Part shown: in pieces, positions 34,080-44,368 of the stretch
How the letters are laid out: every line of letters begins with the position of its first letter
Numbering within the stretch: the first letter of the stretch is position 1
DNA from: Chryseobacterium carnipullorum
Lineage (GTDB): Bacteria; Bacteroidota; Bacteroidia; Flavobacteriales; Weeksellaceae
Assembly: GCF_900142785.1 (NCBI RefSeq)
Contig: NZ_FRCD01000017.1
Span: 79,885 to 143,884, forward strand
Direction: 5' to 3'
DNA length: 64,000 bases
The notes under the pieces: model-generated
The model's database searches: none
Seen by the model: only the letters and a program-made list of their open reading frames with translations
Told to the model about the DNA's origin: nothing
Translations under genes and position numbers: made by a program

Positions 34080-34532
34080 TTATATATCTTGACCTGATTT
34101 ACTTCCGATTTTTAGAATTTTTTTGTACCAGGCAAATTTGTTTAGACTTAAGATAAACAAGGTTAAAATTGTTGCTAAAAAAGATAATAAAAACATATTC
34201 AAAGCAAGTGCAGACCCTATCGCAGAGGCAGCCCATAGAGCAGTTGATGTTGTGAGACCCTGCATGCTTTTGGAACTGTCTTTAAATGCCAGGCCTGCTC
34301 CAATGAATCCTAAACCGGCAGGGATTGCAGCCAACATTCTTGCTATCGCAGATTTATCATCTGTAAGATGTGAAGCGACGGCTACAAATAAACAGGAAGC
34401 CATACACAGTACACTAAAAGTCCTGACGCCAGCATCTTTGTGGGCGGTTTCTCTTTCAAAACCTATTACTGCACCAAACAAAAGTGCCAATAACAATTTT
34501 CCGGCAAGTAAAAGTTCAAATTTTAGATCCAT
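34080..34532 (-). CDS. MgtC/SapB-family membrane protein
   Basis: The 150-residue protein has about four transmembrane helices and the MgtC signatures GAVIGFERE and AGVRTF, GLGFIGAGL and GLTTSTALWA. It lacks the long C-terminal ACT-like extension of MgtC, typical of short SapB forms. Roles in magnesium homeostasis or membrane potential control are described for the family. It is co-directional with the P1B ATPase downstream and with an LTA-synthase-like gene upstream. Confidence 0.85.
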   Translation of the reverse strand: MDLKFELLLAGKLLLALLFGAVIGFERETAHKDAGVRTFSVLCMASCLFVAVASHLTDDKSAIARMLAAIPAGLGFIGAGLAFKDSSKSMQGLTTSTALWAASAIGSALALNMFLLSFLATILTLFILSLNKFAWYKKILKIGSKSGQDI

Positions 34533-34569
34533 TTAATATAAATTTATTATTTTCAGTTATTAACTTATT

Positions 34570-36540
34570 TCATTTTATAGATCTCTGTTTTAATCCATTG
34601 TTTTTAAAAAGATAATAGGCTGTCTGATAATTCGCTATCGCTTTTTTAACATATTGCTCAGACAAAATCTCCGGATTTTGTTTGTTTGTCACTTTATCAT
34701 ATAAATACGTCTCTGTTTTTTGCTGTGGGCCAAGAATGACCAGTTTATTGCCTTCCATATAACCGAGTTTCTGATAGGTACTTACATATATTCTGGGAGT
34801 GTAAGTATCGCTCAATACGTTTTTCCCATAAAGATTACTATTATAAGTCCATCCTAAAAGGGAAAAAAGTGTAGGATACAAATCGATCTGAGAGCACATT
34901 TTGTCAATTCTGAATGGTTCTTTGTTGTTTACGTTGATAACCATTGCAGGGATATGATACTTTTGTACATCAATATCATTTTTACCTGCACTGCTTGCAC
35001 AATGATCAGCAACTATGACGACAATGGTATTTTTATACCATGGTTTATTCTTAATTTTTTTAAAAAACTGACCGATTGCATAATCAGTATATTTCACGGC
35101 TCCCTCCCTTCCTGATCCTGAGGGTATATTAATCTTCCCATCAGGATATGTATAAGGACGATGATTGGAAGTGTTCATTACAAAATCATAGAAGGGTTTT
35201 CCTACTGCAAATTTTTGATCTGCTTGCTTAATCACCTGATCATATAGATTTTCATCACAAACACCCCAAGCATTCTCAAAAGTGATATTTTTTTCATCGA
35301 TTGGAATCCTTGGAGACTGATAATCTTCTTCTACAAAAGAATTTCTTTTCCGATCAACAATTGTATATCCATTATTACCAAAATACTTATTCATATTATC
35401 GAAATAACCGTCACCTCCGTACAAGAATGAAGTATCGTATCCCTTCTGACTGAAAATTGATCCTACGGTAGTAAGATTATTATTTTCTTTCCTACGAACA
35501 ATACTATTCCCCGGTGTAGGGGGAACGGCAAGTGAAAGCGCTTCCATGCCTCGCACAGTTCTTGTTCCAGTAGCATACATATTCGTAAATAAAATGCTGC
35601 GGTTCGCCAATGAATCCAATATGGGGGTCAGATTCTGATTGCTGCCAAATATTTTCATAAAGTCTGCACTGAAACTTTCTAAGGTGATCATAATAACATT
35701 TGGCTTCTCATATGAATCAGCTCCCTCAATTTTGCGTGAGATTGAGAAATCTTTTGATAAAAAATGTGAATTGGATTCGTGCAGATCATTTCTTACAATG
35801 TTAAAAGCCTCCTGATTATCAATAAGTTTATAGAAGTGCTCATAGTTGATCTCATTATTTTTATAAGCAGAAAAAAAAGAATAGATTCCTGATTTTGACA
35901 GCTCATTCTGATACCTGTTTTCACTCTTCTCTGCCAAGCTATTGTCAATAAAAAATGCGTAGGTGATCGAAATAAAAAGCAATCCGAAAAAGACAGTACA
36001 CCTTTGTAAAAAAGATGTACTTCCGGTAAAATTATAAGTAAAGTATTGCCTTTTATAGAAAAATAAAAATACTAAAGAAGCCATTATTAACATGGCTGTA
36101 ATAAGCAATGGTAAAGGATATGACTCGTTAATATTATTGACTACTTCGTAAGTATAAATCAGGTAATCAACCGCAATAAAATTAAATCGGCTTTCAAATT
36201 CCTGCCAGAATGTTATTTCAGCAAAAAATGAAAATAATAAGATAAGAACCGCTATTGTAAAACAAATAAAAGTAATAACTCTATTGAGCAACGAATTATT
36301 ATATTTCTGAGGAAATAAAAGCATATAAAGACTGTATGGTAGCACAAAAAACACACCGACACCTATATCAAATAAAAATCCCAGAGCTAATATTTTAAAA
36401 AATGAAAGAAAAGTAAGATCAGCTTTTTCTAGGCTGGAAAAGGATAATCCTACTCTAAGAAGAAAGGATATGATAATATATAAAAAGAAAAAGTTAAACA
36501 GTAAGCTGTAAGTACTTCTCGTAAATTTAATTATTTGCAT
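34570..36540 (-). CDS. LTA-synthase/sulfatase-family membrane phosphoglycerol transferase-like protein
   Basis: Five transmembrane helices fill the N-terminal 190 residues. The C-terminal alkaline-phosphatase-superfamily domain has E in VIMITLESFSADF, a Thr nucleophile in YATGTRTVRGMEAL and metal residues in NDIDVQKYHI and VIVVADHCASS. LTA synthase relatives in Gram-negatives transfer phosphoglycerol or phosphoethanolamine to surface glycans. It is 656 residues, full length. Its place between MgtC and CDF genes suggests an envelope-stress function, an inference. Confidence 0.8.
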   Translation of the reverse strand: MQIIKFTRSTYSLLFNFFFLYIIISFLLRVGLSFSSLEKADLTFLSFFKILALGFLFDIGVGVFFVLPYSLYMLLFPQKYNNSLLNRVITFICFTIAVLILLFSFFAEITFWQEFESRFNFIAVDYLIYTYEVVNNINESYPLPLLITAMLIMASLVFLFFYKRQYFTYNFTGSTSFLQRCTVFFGLLFISITYAFFIDNSLAEKSENRYQNELSKSGIYSFFSAYKNNEINYEHFYKLIDNQEAFNIVRNDLHESNSHFLSKDFSISRKIEGADSYEKPNVIMITLESFSADFMKIFGSNQNLTPILDSLANRSILFTNMYATGTRTVRGMEALSLAVPPTPGNSIVRRKENNNLTTVGSIFSQKGYDTSFLYGGDGYFDNMNKYFGNNGYTIVDRKRNSFVEEDYQSPRIPIDEKNITFENAWGVCDENLYDQVIKQADQKFAVGKPFYDFVMNTSNHRPYTYPDGKINIPSGSGREGAVKYTDYAIGQFFKKIKNKPWYKNTIVVIVADHCASSAGKNDIDVQKYHIPAMVINVNNKEPFRIDKMCSQIDLYPTLFSLLGWTYNSNLYGKNVLSDTYTPRIYVSTYQKLGYMEGNKLVILGPQQKTETYLYDKVTNKQNPEILSEQYVKKAIANYQTAYYLFKNNGLKQRSIK

Positions 36541-36636
36541 AGGGAAGTTTCATATATGATTAATTATTACTGTGTAAATGATATAGGACCTTGAATCATG
36601 CTTTGGTCATCCTTATTAATCTATTTAATCTCAATC

Positions 36637-37533
36637 CTATAAGTGTGTTTCAATATCGTTATACCCCTCATATTCTATTTGAAAGGTAGTGTGAGTAATT
36701 TTAAAATTAGTCGTTGTTTTATCTACTAATATTTGCAAGAGTTCATTACGATTTTTGTTATCATCTGCAATCACGTGAGCACTCATGGCATTAACACCTG
36801 ATGTCAGTGACCATACATGTAAATCGTGGAGTTTCTTAATTCCGGGAAGTTCTTCCAGTGACGCTCGAAGCTTGCTGATATCTACATCTTTCGGCGTACC
36901 TTCCAGCAAAACATTTACCGCTTCCATAAGCAACTTTAAGGTTCTGGGAATGATCAATAGACCTATTGCCGCAGAAATGATCGGATCTGCATAATACCAT
37001 TGTGTTGTCAGCATAATAACGCCCGCAATCATCACTCCTACCGATGTCAGCATATCCGATAGAACCTCAAAATAAGCCCCTTTCATGTTAAGGCTTTCAT
37101 TGGAATCCTTTCTGATAATAAGAATACCGATGATATTGACCACAAGACCAATTCCTGCAACGATCATCATAGAGCCACTTTGTACTTCAGGTGGATTTTT
37201 AAATCTCTGAAACGCCTCATATAAAACAAATAATGAAATACCCAAAAGTACAACAGCATTAATCACAGCAGCTAAAATTTCTGTGCGATAGTACCCAAAT
37301 GTCTTTTCAGGACTGGCCTTTCTCTCACCAATTTTGATGGCAATAAATGCTAAGAGTAAACCGACAACATCCGTCAGCATGTGAGCAGCATCTGCAAGCA
37401 ACGCAAGACTTTTTGTTGCAATTCCTCCAATCACTTCAGCTATCAGATAGGTCCCGCTAAGTGCCAAGACAATTAGTAAATTTTTCTTATGCCTGCTTGA
37501 TGATGATACAGTCTGTTTATTTATGTCACTCAT
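36637..37533 (-). CDS. CDF-family divalent-cation exporter (CzcD-like)
   Basis: The 298-residue protein has six transmembrane helices. The metal site HxxxD lies in helix II (DAAHMLTDVVG). The helix V site reads YFEVLSDML. A His-rich N-terminus is absent (SSSRHKKN only). The C-terminal domain (GIKKLHDLHVWSLTSG, MSAHVIAD) is the cytoplasmic metal-sensing dimer fold. It exchanges Zn(II) or Cd(II) for protons. Located between the LTA-synthase-like and bestrophin genes in the same orientation. Confidence 0.88.
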   Translation of the reverse strand: MSDINKQTVSSSSRHKKNLLIVLALSGTYLIAEVIGGIATKSLALLADAAHMLTDVVGLLLAFIAIKIGERKASPEKTFGYYRTEILAAVINAVVLLGISLFVLYEAFQRFKNPPEVQSGSMMIVAGIGLVVNIIGILIIRKDSNESLNMKGAYFEVLSDMLTSVGVMIAGVIMLTTQWYYADPIISAAIGLLIIPRTLKLLMEAVNVLLEGTPKDVDISKLRASLEELPGIKKLHDLHVWSLTSGVNAMSAHVIADDNKNRNELLQILVDKTTTNFKITHTTFQIEYEGYNDIETHL

Positions 37534-37559
37534 AATTTTAAGTATTTATTAGATTGATT

Positions 37560-38438
37560 CTACATTTCAAAGTAAGTAGTATTTTCTTTTTTAACAGGAA
37601 CATCTTTTTCTTTGATCATCTGGAGAATATTGATTTCTATGGTCTGTGCAATAGAAGTCATTGGCGTATCTACAGGAGTATTCTCGAAAGGATCTTGCAT
37701 GATGATCGCCGTCTTTTCTATAGAGATAAATATCAGTGGAATAATGATCGTTGTAATGATTTCCAAAGTGAGCTGGGAATCCTCTAATCCGAATGGGAGT
37801 ATAAAAGCAAAAACATAGATAAGAGTATGTATTAAAATACTGTAAGCACGTGGAAACACCGTATTTTTCAATCGTTCACATTTTCCCATACTGTCACAAA
37901 GCCTCATGAGTACTTCATTGAGCTGAACCTCCTTAAAATCTGAAATCAAACCTTTTTCAACTATTCCCCTGATCTGAAATGAATGTTCATCCAAAATTGC
38001 ATTGGGTATATTGATGGCATCGATTTTATGCGTACGCAAATACTCACTTACTTTATTGGAAAAAGGCTGTTTTCTTAATGCTTCGCCTAACGCATACACC
38101 CAGACGATTTGTCTTTCTGCAAATATTTTTTTGTCCACACTATTCTGAGGAATGAACTGATTAATTAATCGAATAAGAGATCTGGAATCATTAACGATGG
38201 CTCCCCAAACGATCCTCGCTTCCCACCACCTCTCGTATGACTGCGCCGTCCTAAATGCAAGAAGCAATGATACTGCAGTTCCTAGAATTGCGGGAATGCT
38301 TAAAGGGATTGTTATTTTTGTGAAAATTGGATGCAGATCTAACAAACCTGTCCCTACAGCAAGTATAACAATCAGTAATATTTGACTTTTAATTTGATCA
38401 ATAAAATACCAGATTGAAATTTTCTTGTTTAATAACAT
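37560..38438 (-). CDS. Bestrophin-family anion channel
   Basis: With the start at 38438 (MLLNKKISIWYFIDQ) the 292-residue protein shows the hallmark RTAQSYERWWEARIVWG and four transmembrane helices (IPAILGTAVSLLLAFRT, RAYSILIHTLIYVFAFI). Bacterial bestrophins form pentameric channels for chloride or sodium. The C-terminus (ENTPVDTPMTSIAQTIEINI) fits the family. It lies directly downstream of the RND adaptor gene in the metal island; its role there is not known. Confidence 0.85.
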   Translation of the reverse strand: MLLNKKISIWYFIDQIKSQILLIVILAVGTGLLDLHPIFTKITIPLSIPAILGTAVSLLLAFRTAQSYERWWEARIVWGAIVNDSRSLIRLINQFIPQNSVDKKIFAERQIVWVYALGEALRKQPFSNKVSEYLRTHKIDAINIPNAILDEHSFQIRGIVEKGLISDFKEVQLNEVLMRLCDSMGKCERLKNTVFPRAYSILIHTLIYVFAFILPFGLEDSQLTLEIITTIIIPLIFISIEKTAIIMQDPFENTPVDTPMTSIAQTIEINILQMIKEKDVPVKKENTTYFEM

Positions 38439-38566
38439 AACTTTTATTTTATAGATTAGAGATAACATTATGCTACAAAGTATTTGAATGAATCAATTTG
38501 ATTTGCAGCATAATAATATCCTTTATGACAACTGAAATTTTATATAAGGGCTTCAGTTTTTAAAAT

Positions 38567-39844
38567 CTAATCTTCATGTCCTCCGGCATTAGATAATTTA
38601 GCATTGACGAAGAATGCTCCTTTTACAACAATATTTGTATCAGATGCAATTGTAGTCACTGGCGTGATAGCAGTATACCCCAAATCTGATGAGCCTTTCA
38701 CTATTTCTATTTTTTCAAAATTTAATGTCTTACCCTGATCTTTAGTATGTCCCCCTGCTTCTTTTGTACCTGCTTCTTTCTCACCCGCTTCTTTCTCCTC
38801 AGCATGTTCTTCAGGTTTCTTAGAAGTCTGTATAAAGACATAGAATTTACCGTCAGCTTCTACGATCGCTTCATCAGGAACAGCAGCGGTGCTCGAGTTT
38901 CCAAGGCTTACCATTCCGGTAACATTCATTCCATCAATCAGCCCTACTTTATTTCCTGTAACATTGGCATGTACAGAGATTGTTTTACTCTCATTTTCGA
39001 ATGACGAGCCGATACTAAACACAGTAGCGTTGTACAATGTTTGCGGATTATTGGTCAATTTAAACTGTACTGTTTGACCTACTTTCATTTTAGGTAGATC
39101 CTTTTCAAAAACCTGAAGATCTAAATGGATAGAGCTATTATCAATAATATCTAGAACCGGTGATGCAACATCAACATAACTTCCAATCTGCGCATTGATA
39201 CGGCTTACAGTTCCGCTGATCGGAGAGGTAATAACCAATCCTGATCTTAGATTCCCATTGCTCACTTTTCCCGGGCTTATTCCCATTAGCTGGAGTTGTC
39301 TCTGCAATGATGATCTCTGGGTTCTTAAACTTTTTAATTCAGCATCAGAGCTTTGCAGATTCTTTTTTGCTCCTGCATCATTATCAAATAATTCACGTTG
39401 TCTTTTATATTCCTGCTCAGCAAATGAAATTCTGCTGTTTACTGTCAGATATTGCTCCTGAAGCTGAATATACTCGGGATTATTAATTGATGCAATTACC
39501 TGACCTTGTCTGACATAATCTCCTATCTGTACATTTAATGTTTTGATCACTCCGCCGTACAAAGAAGTAACCGTGGCTTTTCTGTTATTTGGAACACTCA
39601 ATACGCCATTAGCTTTGATTATGGAAGCCAGATCTTTCGTCTCAATTTTGCCTAATGAGATCCCTACAGCTTTCATCTGTTCTTCTGTTAACGTCGCAAT
39701 CGTCTGGGGAGCTTCTTCATGAGTTTCTTCTGCCTGTTCTGTTTTTGCTTTTACTTCCGTTTCTTCAGTTGCTTCTTTTTTTCCACAGCTTAATGCTAAA
39801 AAAGAAATTAACACCGCAGATACTACATTATATTTAATTTTCAT
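38567..39844 (-). CDS. RND efflux periplasmic adaptor (CzcB/CusB-like)
   Basis: The 425-residue lipoprotein (AVLISFLALSCGKKE) has a biotinyl-lipoyl-like beta section (VTSLYGGVIKTLNVQIGDYVRQGQVI). A helical hairpin (EEYLTVNSRISFAEQEYKRQRELFD...) and the beta-barrel and membrane-proximal domains follow. A His/Glu-rich insertion near the end (EEHAEEKEAGEKEAGTKEAGGHTKDQ) may bind metal. It joins the inner pump to the outer TolC part. It sits 1 bp after the start of the pump gene's stop, an overlapping co-directional pair. Confidence 0.88.
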   Translation of the reverse strand: MKIKYNVVSAVLISFLALSCGKKEATEETEVKAKTEQAEETHEEAPQTIATLTEEQMKAVGISLGKIETKDLASIIKANGVLSVPNNRKATVTSLYGGVIKTLNVQIGDYVRQGQVIASINNPEYIQLQEQYLTVNSRISFAEQEYKRQRELFDNDAGAKKNLQSSDAELKSLRTQRSSLQRQLQLMGISPGKVSNGNLRSGLVITSPISGTVSRINAQIGSYVDVASPVLDIIDNSSIHLDLQVFEKDLPKMKVGQTVQFKLTNNPQTLYNATVFSIGSSFENESKTISVHANVTGNKVGLIDGMNVTGMVSLGNSSTAAVPDEAIVEADGKFYVFIQTSKKPEEHAEEKEAGEKEAGTKEAGGHTKDQGKTLNFEKIEIVKGSSDLGYTAITPVTTIASDTNIVVKGAFFVNAKLSNAGGHED

Positions 39845-39845
39845 T

Positions 39846-42800
39846 TTACTTGTTTATGATTGAATTAATGGTAATGACAGATTGATTAACCTGTTGAATG
39901 GATTCCAAATATTTTAATTGAATATTTGTGGAAGTCTGGAGCGCAAAAAGATATTCTACATAGGATATTTCTCCTGTTTTATATCCTAATTGTCCGGCTT
40001 TAGCTATTTTCTCAGCATTCGGTATTGCCTGATTAATATAATAGCTGTACTGGTCTACATCCTGCTGATATTGATTCAAAGCATTTTGCAATTGCGCTTC
40101 CAGCTGTTTTTGCTGCAATTTTGCATTAGATTCCGCTACTTGCTTTTGGAACTCCCAAGACTGGATTCTCGCTTTTGTAGCACCGAAAGTCAGGGGAATG
40201 GTAACGCCAATAGTTGCCGCATGAAATCTATTTCCCGCATTAAAATTTTTATCCATACCATTGATCGTCTGGGTACCGATCAAGGACTGATTGGTGTAAC
40301 CGATACTGAAATCAGGCAGACCAATAGACCTTTCAACGCTTTTATTTTTTTCCGCTATAACCATCTCCTGGTAGTAAGACCTTACAGTCGGATGATTTGC
40401 TATTGCCGTGCTATCAAGTACATAATTAGCTTTAAGGGGTTCATAGTTTGTGTTATAAGGAATCGCAATATCCCCTGAAGTATTCAATAATGCTTTTAAG
40501 TTTTTGTATGCATTATTCAAATAAACTTCATTTTGCTTTAATAGTAAATTGATCTCACCTTTTTGAGTTTCTGCAGTATTGATTTCAATTTTTTTAATAT
40601 CTCCCGATTTAAATCTGACAGTAGCAATTCGTATAAAATCCTGATATAAACTATCCAGATTTTTTAATTTTGACTGGTTAAACTGCAGATATTCGATCTG
40701 ATAATAATACGTCCGCACTTGTCTTGCAAGTTCGTTGATTGAAATCTCTTTATTAATCTGCTTTCCTTTGATCTGTTCAGCAATAAGTTCTTTTCTCGCT
40801 TTGAACAACGTCGGAAAGGGAATACTTTGAGATATAGAAAATGACTGATCGAACTTTTTACTGTTATATTGTCCTAATTGAGCATCTACACTCATTTTTG
40901 GAAGTTCTTTAGCAGTAGGCTTCAGTGCCTCTGTAACTTTAATATCTAAATCTCTCGACCGTATTAAATTATTATTACTTAATGCGATGCTCGTTGCTTC
41001 AGCAACAGATAAAGGCGTACCCTGTTGTGCTTTAAAGGTCTGTCCGATGAATAAGAATCCTAAAATAAAAACAGCAGTCAGTGGTTTATTACCTGAAAAG
41101 TTTTTTTTGATCTTTAGTTTAGTACTGAAAATAATGTATAACATAGGTAAAACGAAAAGTGTCAAGAATGTTGCTGTAACTAGTCCGCCGATTACGACGG
41201 TTGCCAAAGGTTTCTGAACTTCAGCACCGGCACCTGTTGAAATTGCCATAGGTAAAAATCCTAATGACGCGACTGTAGCAGTCATCAAAACGGGTCTTAG
41301 ACGAGTTTTGGTCCCTTCCATCACACGTTTTAAAATATTGGTTTCACCATCTTTCTCTAACTGGTTAAAGGTTCCGATCAACACAATACCATTAAGTACT
41401 GCTACTCCAAATAATGCAATAAAGCCAATTCCCGCACTAATACTAAAAGGCATTCCACGGAGCATTAACGCAAATATACCTCCGATCGTACTCATTGGGA
41501 TTGCAGTAAAAATTAATGTTGCCTGTTTTAGTGATCCAAAAGTGAAATACAACAGCATAAAGATTAGAAATAAGGATACAGGAACAGCAATGGTCAGTCG
41601 TTTACTAGCAGCTTTAAGATTCTCAAACTGTCCTCCATACGTAAAATAATATCCCGATGGTAATTTAACATTATCCAACTTTTTCTGGATTTCTTCTACT
41701 ACACTTTCTACATCTCGGCCTTTTACATTAAAACCAATAACGATCCTCCTTTTTCCGGCTTCACGACTGATTTGTGCCGGACCCAATTTATAACTGATAT
41801 TGGACACTTGTGAAAGCGGGATCTGTGCTCCTGTGTTAGTAGATACCATCAAATTGTTGACATCATCAATACTTGTTCTATGCAAACTATCCAGACGAAC
41901 TACCAAATCAAACCTTCTTTCATTCTCAAATACCTGACCTGCGGCCTGACCTGCAAAAGCCGTACTTACCGCAGTGTTCACGTCCTCAATATTCAGTCCG
42001 TAATTTGCCATTCTTGTACGATCATATTCGACATTGATTTGTGGAAGACCACTGACACGTTCGATCTGCGGAGCACTCGCACCATTTACAGACTGGATAA
42101 CCTTGGAGGTTTTCTCAGCATATATTGCTAAAGAATCCAAATTTTCACCAAAAATTTTAACTGCTACATCTTGTCTGATCCCTGTCATCAATTCATTGAA
42201 ACGCATCTGGATAGGTTGATTTTTTTCAAAAAATACACCCGGAATGGCTTCGAGTTTTTCAGAGATCTCATCCGCTAATTCATCATATGACTTTTTTGTT
42301 TTCCATTCACTTTGAGGTTTTAAGATCACCATCATATCAGTAGCTTCAGGAGGCATCGGATCAGTAGGCACTTCAGCAGATCCTGTCTTTCCTACAACCA
42401 TTTTAACTTCGTCAAATTGTTTGATCAATCTTGATGCCTGCATGGAGGTTTCGATACTCTGACTTAATGAACTTCCCTGTGGAAGAATACAGTGAAAAGC
42501 AAAATCACCTTCCTGGAGCTGAGGGATAAACTCACCTCCCATCCTTCCGAAGAAAAATACAGCTACAGCAAAAATAGCAACGGTAACACCAACCAACCAG
42601 TATTTGATCCTCAGCGCTTTTTCCAATAAAGGCGTGTAGGCTCTTTGGATCTTATTCATCATTTTGTCTGAGAAGTTTTCTTTATGAGAAATTTTCTTAG
42701 ATAAAAACAACGCACTCATCATAGGTATATAGGTTACAGATAGAATAGTTGCACCTATAATGGCAAAACCAACTGTCTTAGCCATGGGGGTAAACATCTT

Positions 42801-44213
42801 GCCTTCAACACCTATTAAAGTTAAAATAGGTATGTACACAATTAAAATGATGATCTGCCCAAATATTGCACTGTTCATCATTTTGGATGCAGCAGACCCT
42901 ACTTCTTCATCCATCTGCGCCTGGGTAAGCTCTTTTCTATTTTTTTTATGCTGTAGGACATGCAACGTAGCCTCAACAATAATTACCGCGCCGTCAACGA
43001 TTAATCCAAAATCGATCGCCCCGAGGCTCATTAGGTTGGCACTCACTCCGAAAACATTCATCATTCCCAAAGCAAAGAGTAATGATAATGGAATGGCCGA
43101 GGCTACAATTAGTCCAGCCCTCAAGTTTCCTAAAAATAAAACCAACACGAAAATAACGATCAAGGCTCCTTCAATAAGATTTTTCTCGACCGTGTCAATA
43201 GCTCTCCCAACAAGATCTGTTCTGTCTAAATAAGGCTCTATAACTATATCATTAGGTAAAGACTTTTGGATGACCGGTATTTTTTCTTTGATGCTCTGCA
43301 CCACCTGATTGCTATTTGCTCCTTTCAGCATCATGACTACTCCACCAACGGCATCTACCTGACCATTAAATGTCATGGCACCATATCTTACAGCACTTCC
43401 CAAGCGAACTTCAGCAACATCTTTAACAAAAATAGGAACACTTCCAGTATCATTCTTAACAACTACATTACCAACATCTTCAAGAGAAGTTACGAGACCG
43501 ATCCCGCGAATAAAATAAGCATTTGGTTTTTTGTCAATGTAGGCTCCCCCTGTATTTTGGTTATTTTTTTCAAGAGCTGCAAAAATATCAGAAATACTGA
43601 CTCCCATCGCTCGTAGACGATCAGGGTTAACAGCAACTTCATATTGTTTAAGCTGTCCTCCGAAGCTGTTGATCTCGGCAACACCAGGAGTACCGTTAAG
43701 TTGTCTTCGTACGATCCAGTCCTGCATCGTACGAAGTTCTTTAGAATCGTATTTTTTCTCACTTCCTTTTTTTGGATGGAGAATGTATTGATATACTTCC
43801 CCAAGACCCGTACTTACCGGGGCTAACTCTGGCGTACCAATTCCTTGTGGAATTTCTTCAGACGCTTGTTTCAGCTTTTCACTGATCAACTGACGGGCAA
43901 AATAAACGTCTACCTCTTCTTTAAATACAACAGTGATTACAGACAAACCAAATCGTGATATACTTCTGGTCTCCTCAATATCAGGAACATTAGCAATACT
44001 CTGCTCTATAGGGAAAGTAACCAACTGTTCAACTTCCTGGCCGGCCAGTGTAGGACATACCGTAATTATTTGAACCTGATTGTTGGTGATGTCTGGCGTG
44101 GCATCGATTGGAAGTTTTGTTGCACTCCAAACTCCCCAAATTATCAACAACAAGGTCATGATACCAATGACAATCTTGTTCTTGATGCTAAATCTTATGA
44201 TTTTATCTAACAT
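39846..44213 (-). CDS. CzcA/CusA-type heavy-metal RND pump fused to TolC-like domain
   Basis: Starting at the ATG at 44213 (MLDKIIRFSIKNK) gives 1455 residues, far longer than a normal pump (about 1040). The RND part has the two large periplasmic loops and a TM4 motif DFGLIVDGAVIIVEA. This resembles the proton relay of CzcA-type divalent pumps rather than CusA (AVGAMVDAAI). Near residue 1040 an internal hydrophobic segment (KPLTAVFILGFLFIGQTFKAQ) looks like a signal peptide. The last 392 residues (from QGTPLSVAEATS) have the TolC coiled-coil repeats. One polypeptide therefore supplies both the pump and the outer channel. Confidence 0.88.
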   Translation of the reverse strand: MLDKIIRFSIKNKIVIGIMTLLLIIWGVWSATKLPIDATPDITNNQVQIITVCPTLAGQEVEQLVTFPIEQSIANVPDIEETRSISRFGLSVITVVFKEEVDVYFARQLISEKLKQASEEIPQGIGTPELAPVSTGLGEVYQYILHPKKGSEKKYDSKELRTMQDWIVRRQLNGTPGVAEINSFGGQLKQYEVAVNPDRLRAMGVSISDIFAALEKNNQNTGGAYIDKKPNAYFIRGIGLVTSLEDVGNVVVKNDTGSVPIFVKDVAEVRLGSAVRYGAMTFNGQVDAVGGVVMMLKGANSNQVVQSIKEKIPVIQKSLPNDIVIEPYLDRTDLVGRAIDTVEKNLIEGALIVIFVLVLFLGNLRAGLIVASAIPLSLLFALGMMNVFGVSANLMSLGAIDFGLIVDGAVIIVEATLHVLQHKKNRKELTQAQMDEEVGSAASKMMNSAIFGQIIILIVYIPILTLIGVEGKMFTPMAKTVGFAIIGATILSVTYIPMMSALFLSKKISHKENFSDKMMNKIQRAYTPLLEKALRIKYWLVGVTVAIFAVAVFFFGRMGGEFIPQLQEGDFAFHCILPQGSSLSQSIETSMQASRLIKQFDEVKMVVGKTGSAEVPTDPMPPEATDMMVILKPQSEWKTKKSYDELADEISEKLEAIPGVFFEKNQPIQMRFNELMTGIRQDVAVKIFGENLDSLAIYAEKTSKVIQSVNGASAPQIERVSGLPQINVEYDRTRMANYGLNIEDVNTAVSTAFAGQAAGQVFENERRFDLVVRLDSLHRTSIDDVNNLMVSTNTGAQIPLSQVSNISYKLGPAQISREAGKRRIVIGFNVKGRDVESVVEEIQKKLDNVKLPSGYYFTYGGQFENLKAASKRLTIAVPVSLFLIFMLLYFTFGSLKQATLIFTAIPMSTIGGIFALMLRGMPFSISAGIGFIALFGVAVLNGIVLIGTFNQLEKDGETNILKRVMEGTKTRLRPVLMTATVASLGFLPMAISTGAGAEVQKPLATVVIGGLVTATFLTLFVLPMLYIIFSTKLKIKKNFSGNKPLTAVFILGFLFIGQTFKAQQGTPLSVAEATSIALSNNNLIRSRDLDIKVTEALKPTAKELPKMSVDAQLGQYNSKKFDQSFSISQSIPFPTLFKARKELIAEQIKGKQINKEISINELARQVRTYYYQIEYLQFNQSKLKNLDSLYQDFIRIATVRFKSGDIKKIEINTAETQKGEINLLLKQNEVYLNNAYKNLKALLNTSGDIAIPYNTNYEPLKANYVLDSTAIANHPTVRSYYQEMVIAEKNKSVERSIGLPDFSIGYTNQSLIGTQTINGMDKNFNAGNRFHAATIGVTIPLTFGATKARIQSWEFQKQVAESNAKLQQKQLEAQLQNALNQYQQDVDQYSYYINQAIPNAEKIAKAGQLGYKTGEISYVEYLFALQTSTNIQLKYLESIQQVNQSVITINSIINK

Positions 44214-44368
44214 TAGAATATAATTTTTATTGAATGTCACTAATTTTCGAAACAACTATTTGTTCTAAAATCGAGTGACAAAAATGAATAGGAATGTAAT
44301 GCAATACTATTGCAATGTTTCCATAACAGTTTGGACGAAAGACAATTCTTCCGTCTGATCAATAAAAA

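Noticed and set aside
39990..43233. Long plus-strand ORFs (162 and 157 codons) inside the CzcA-TolC gene
   Set aside because: They are antisense to a well-conserved pump gene and show no family features.
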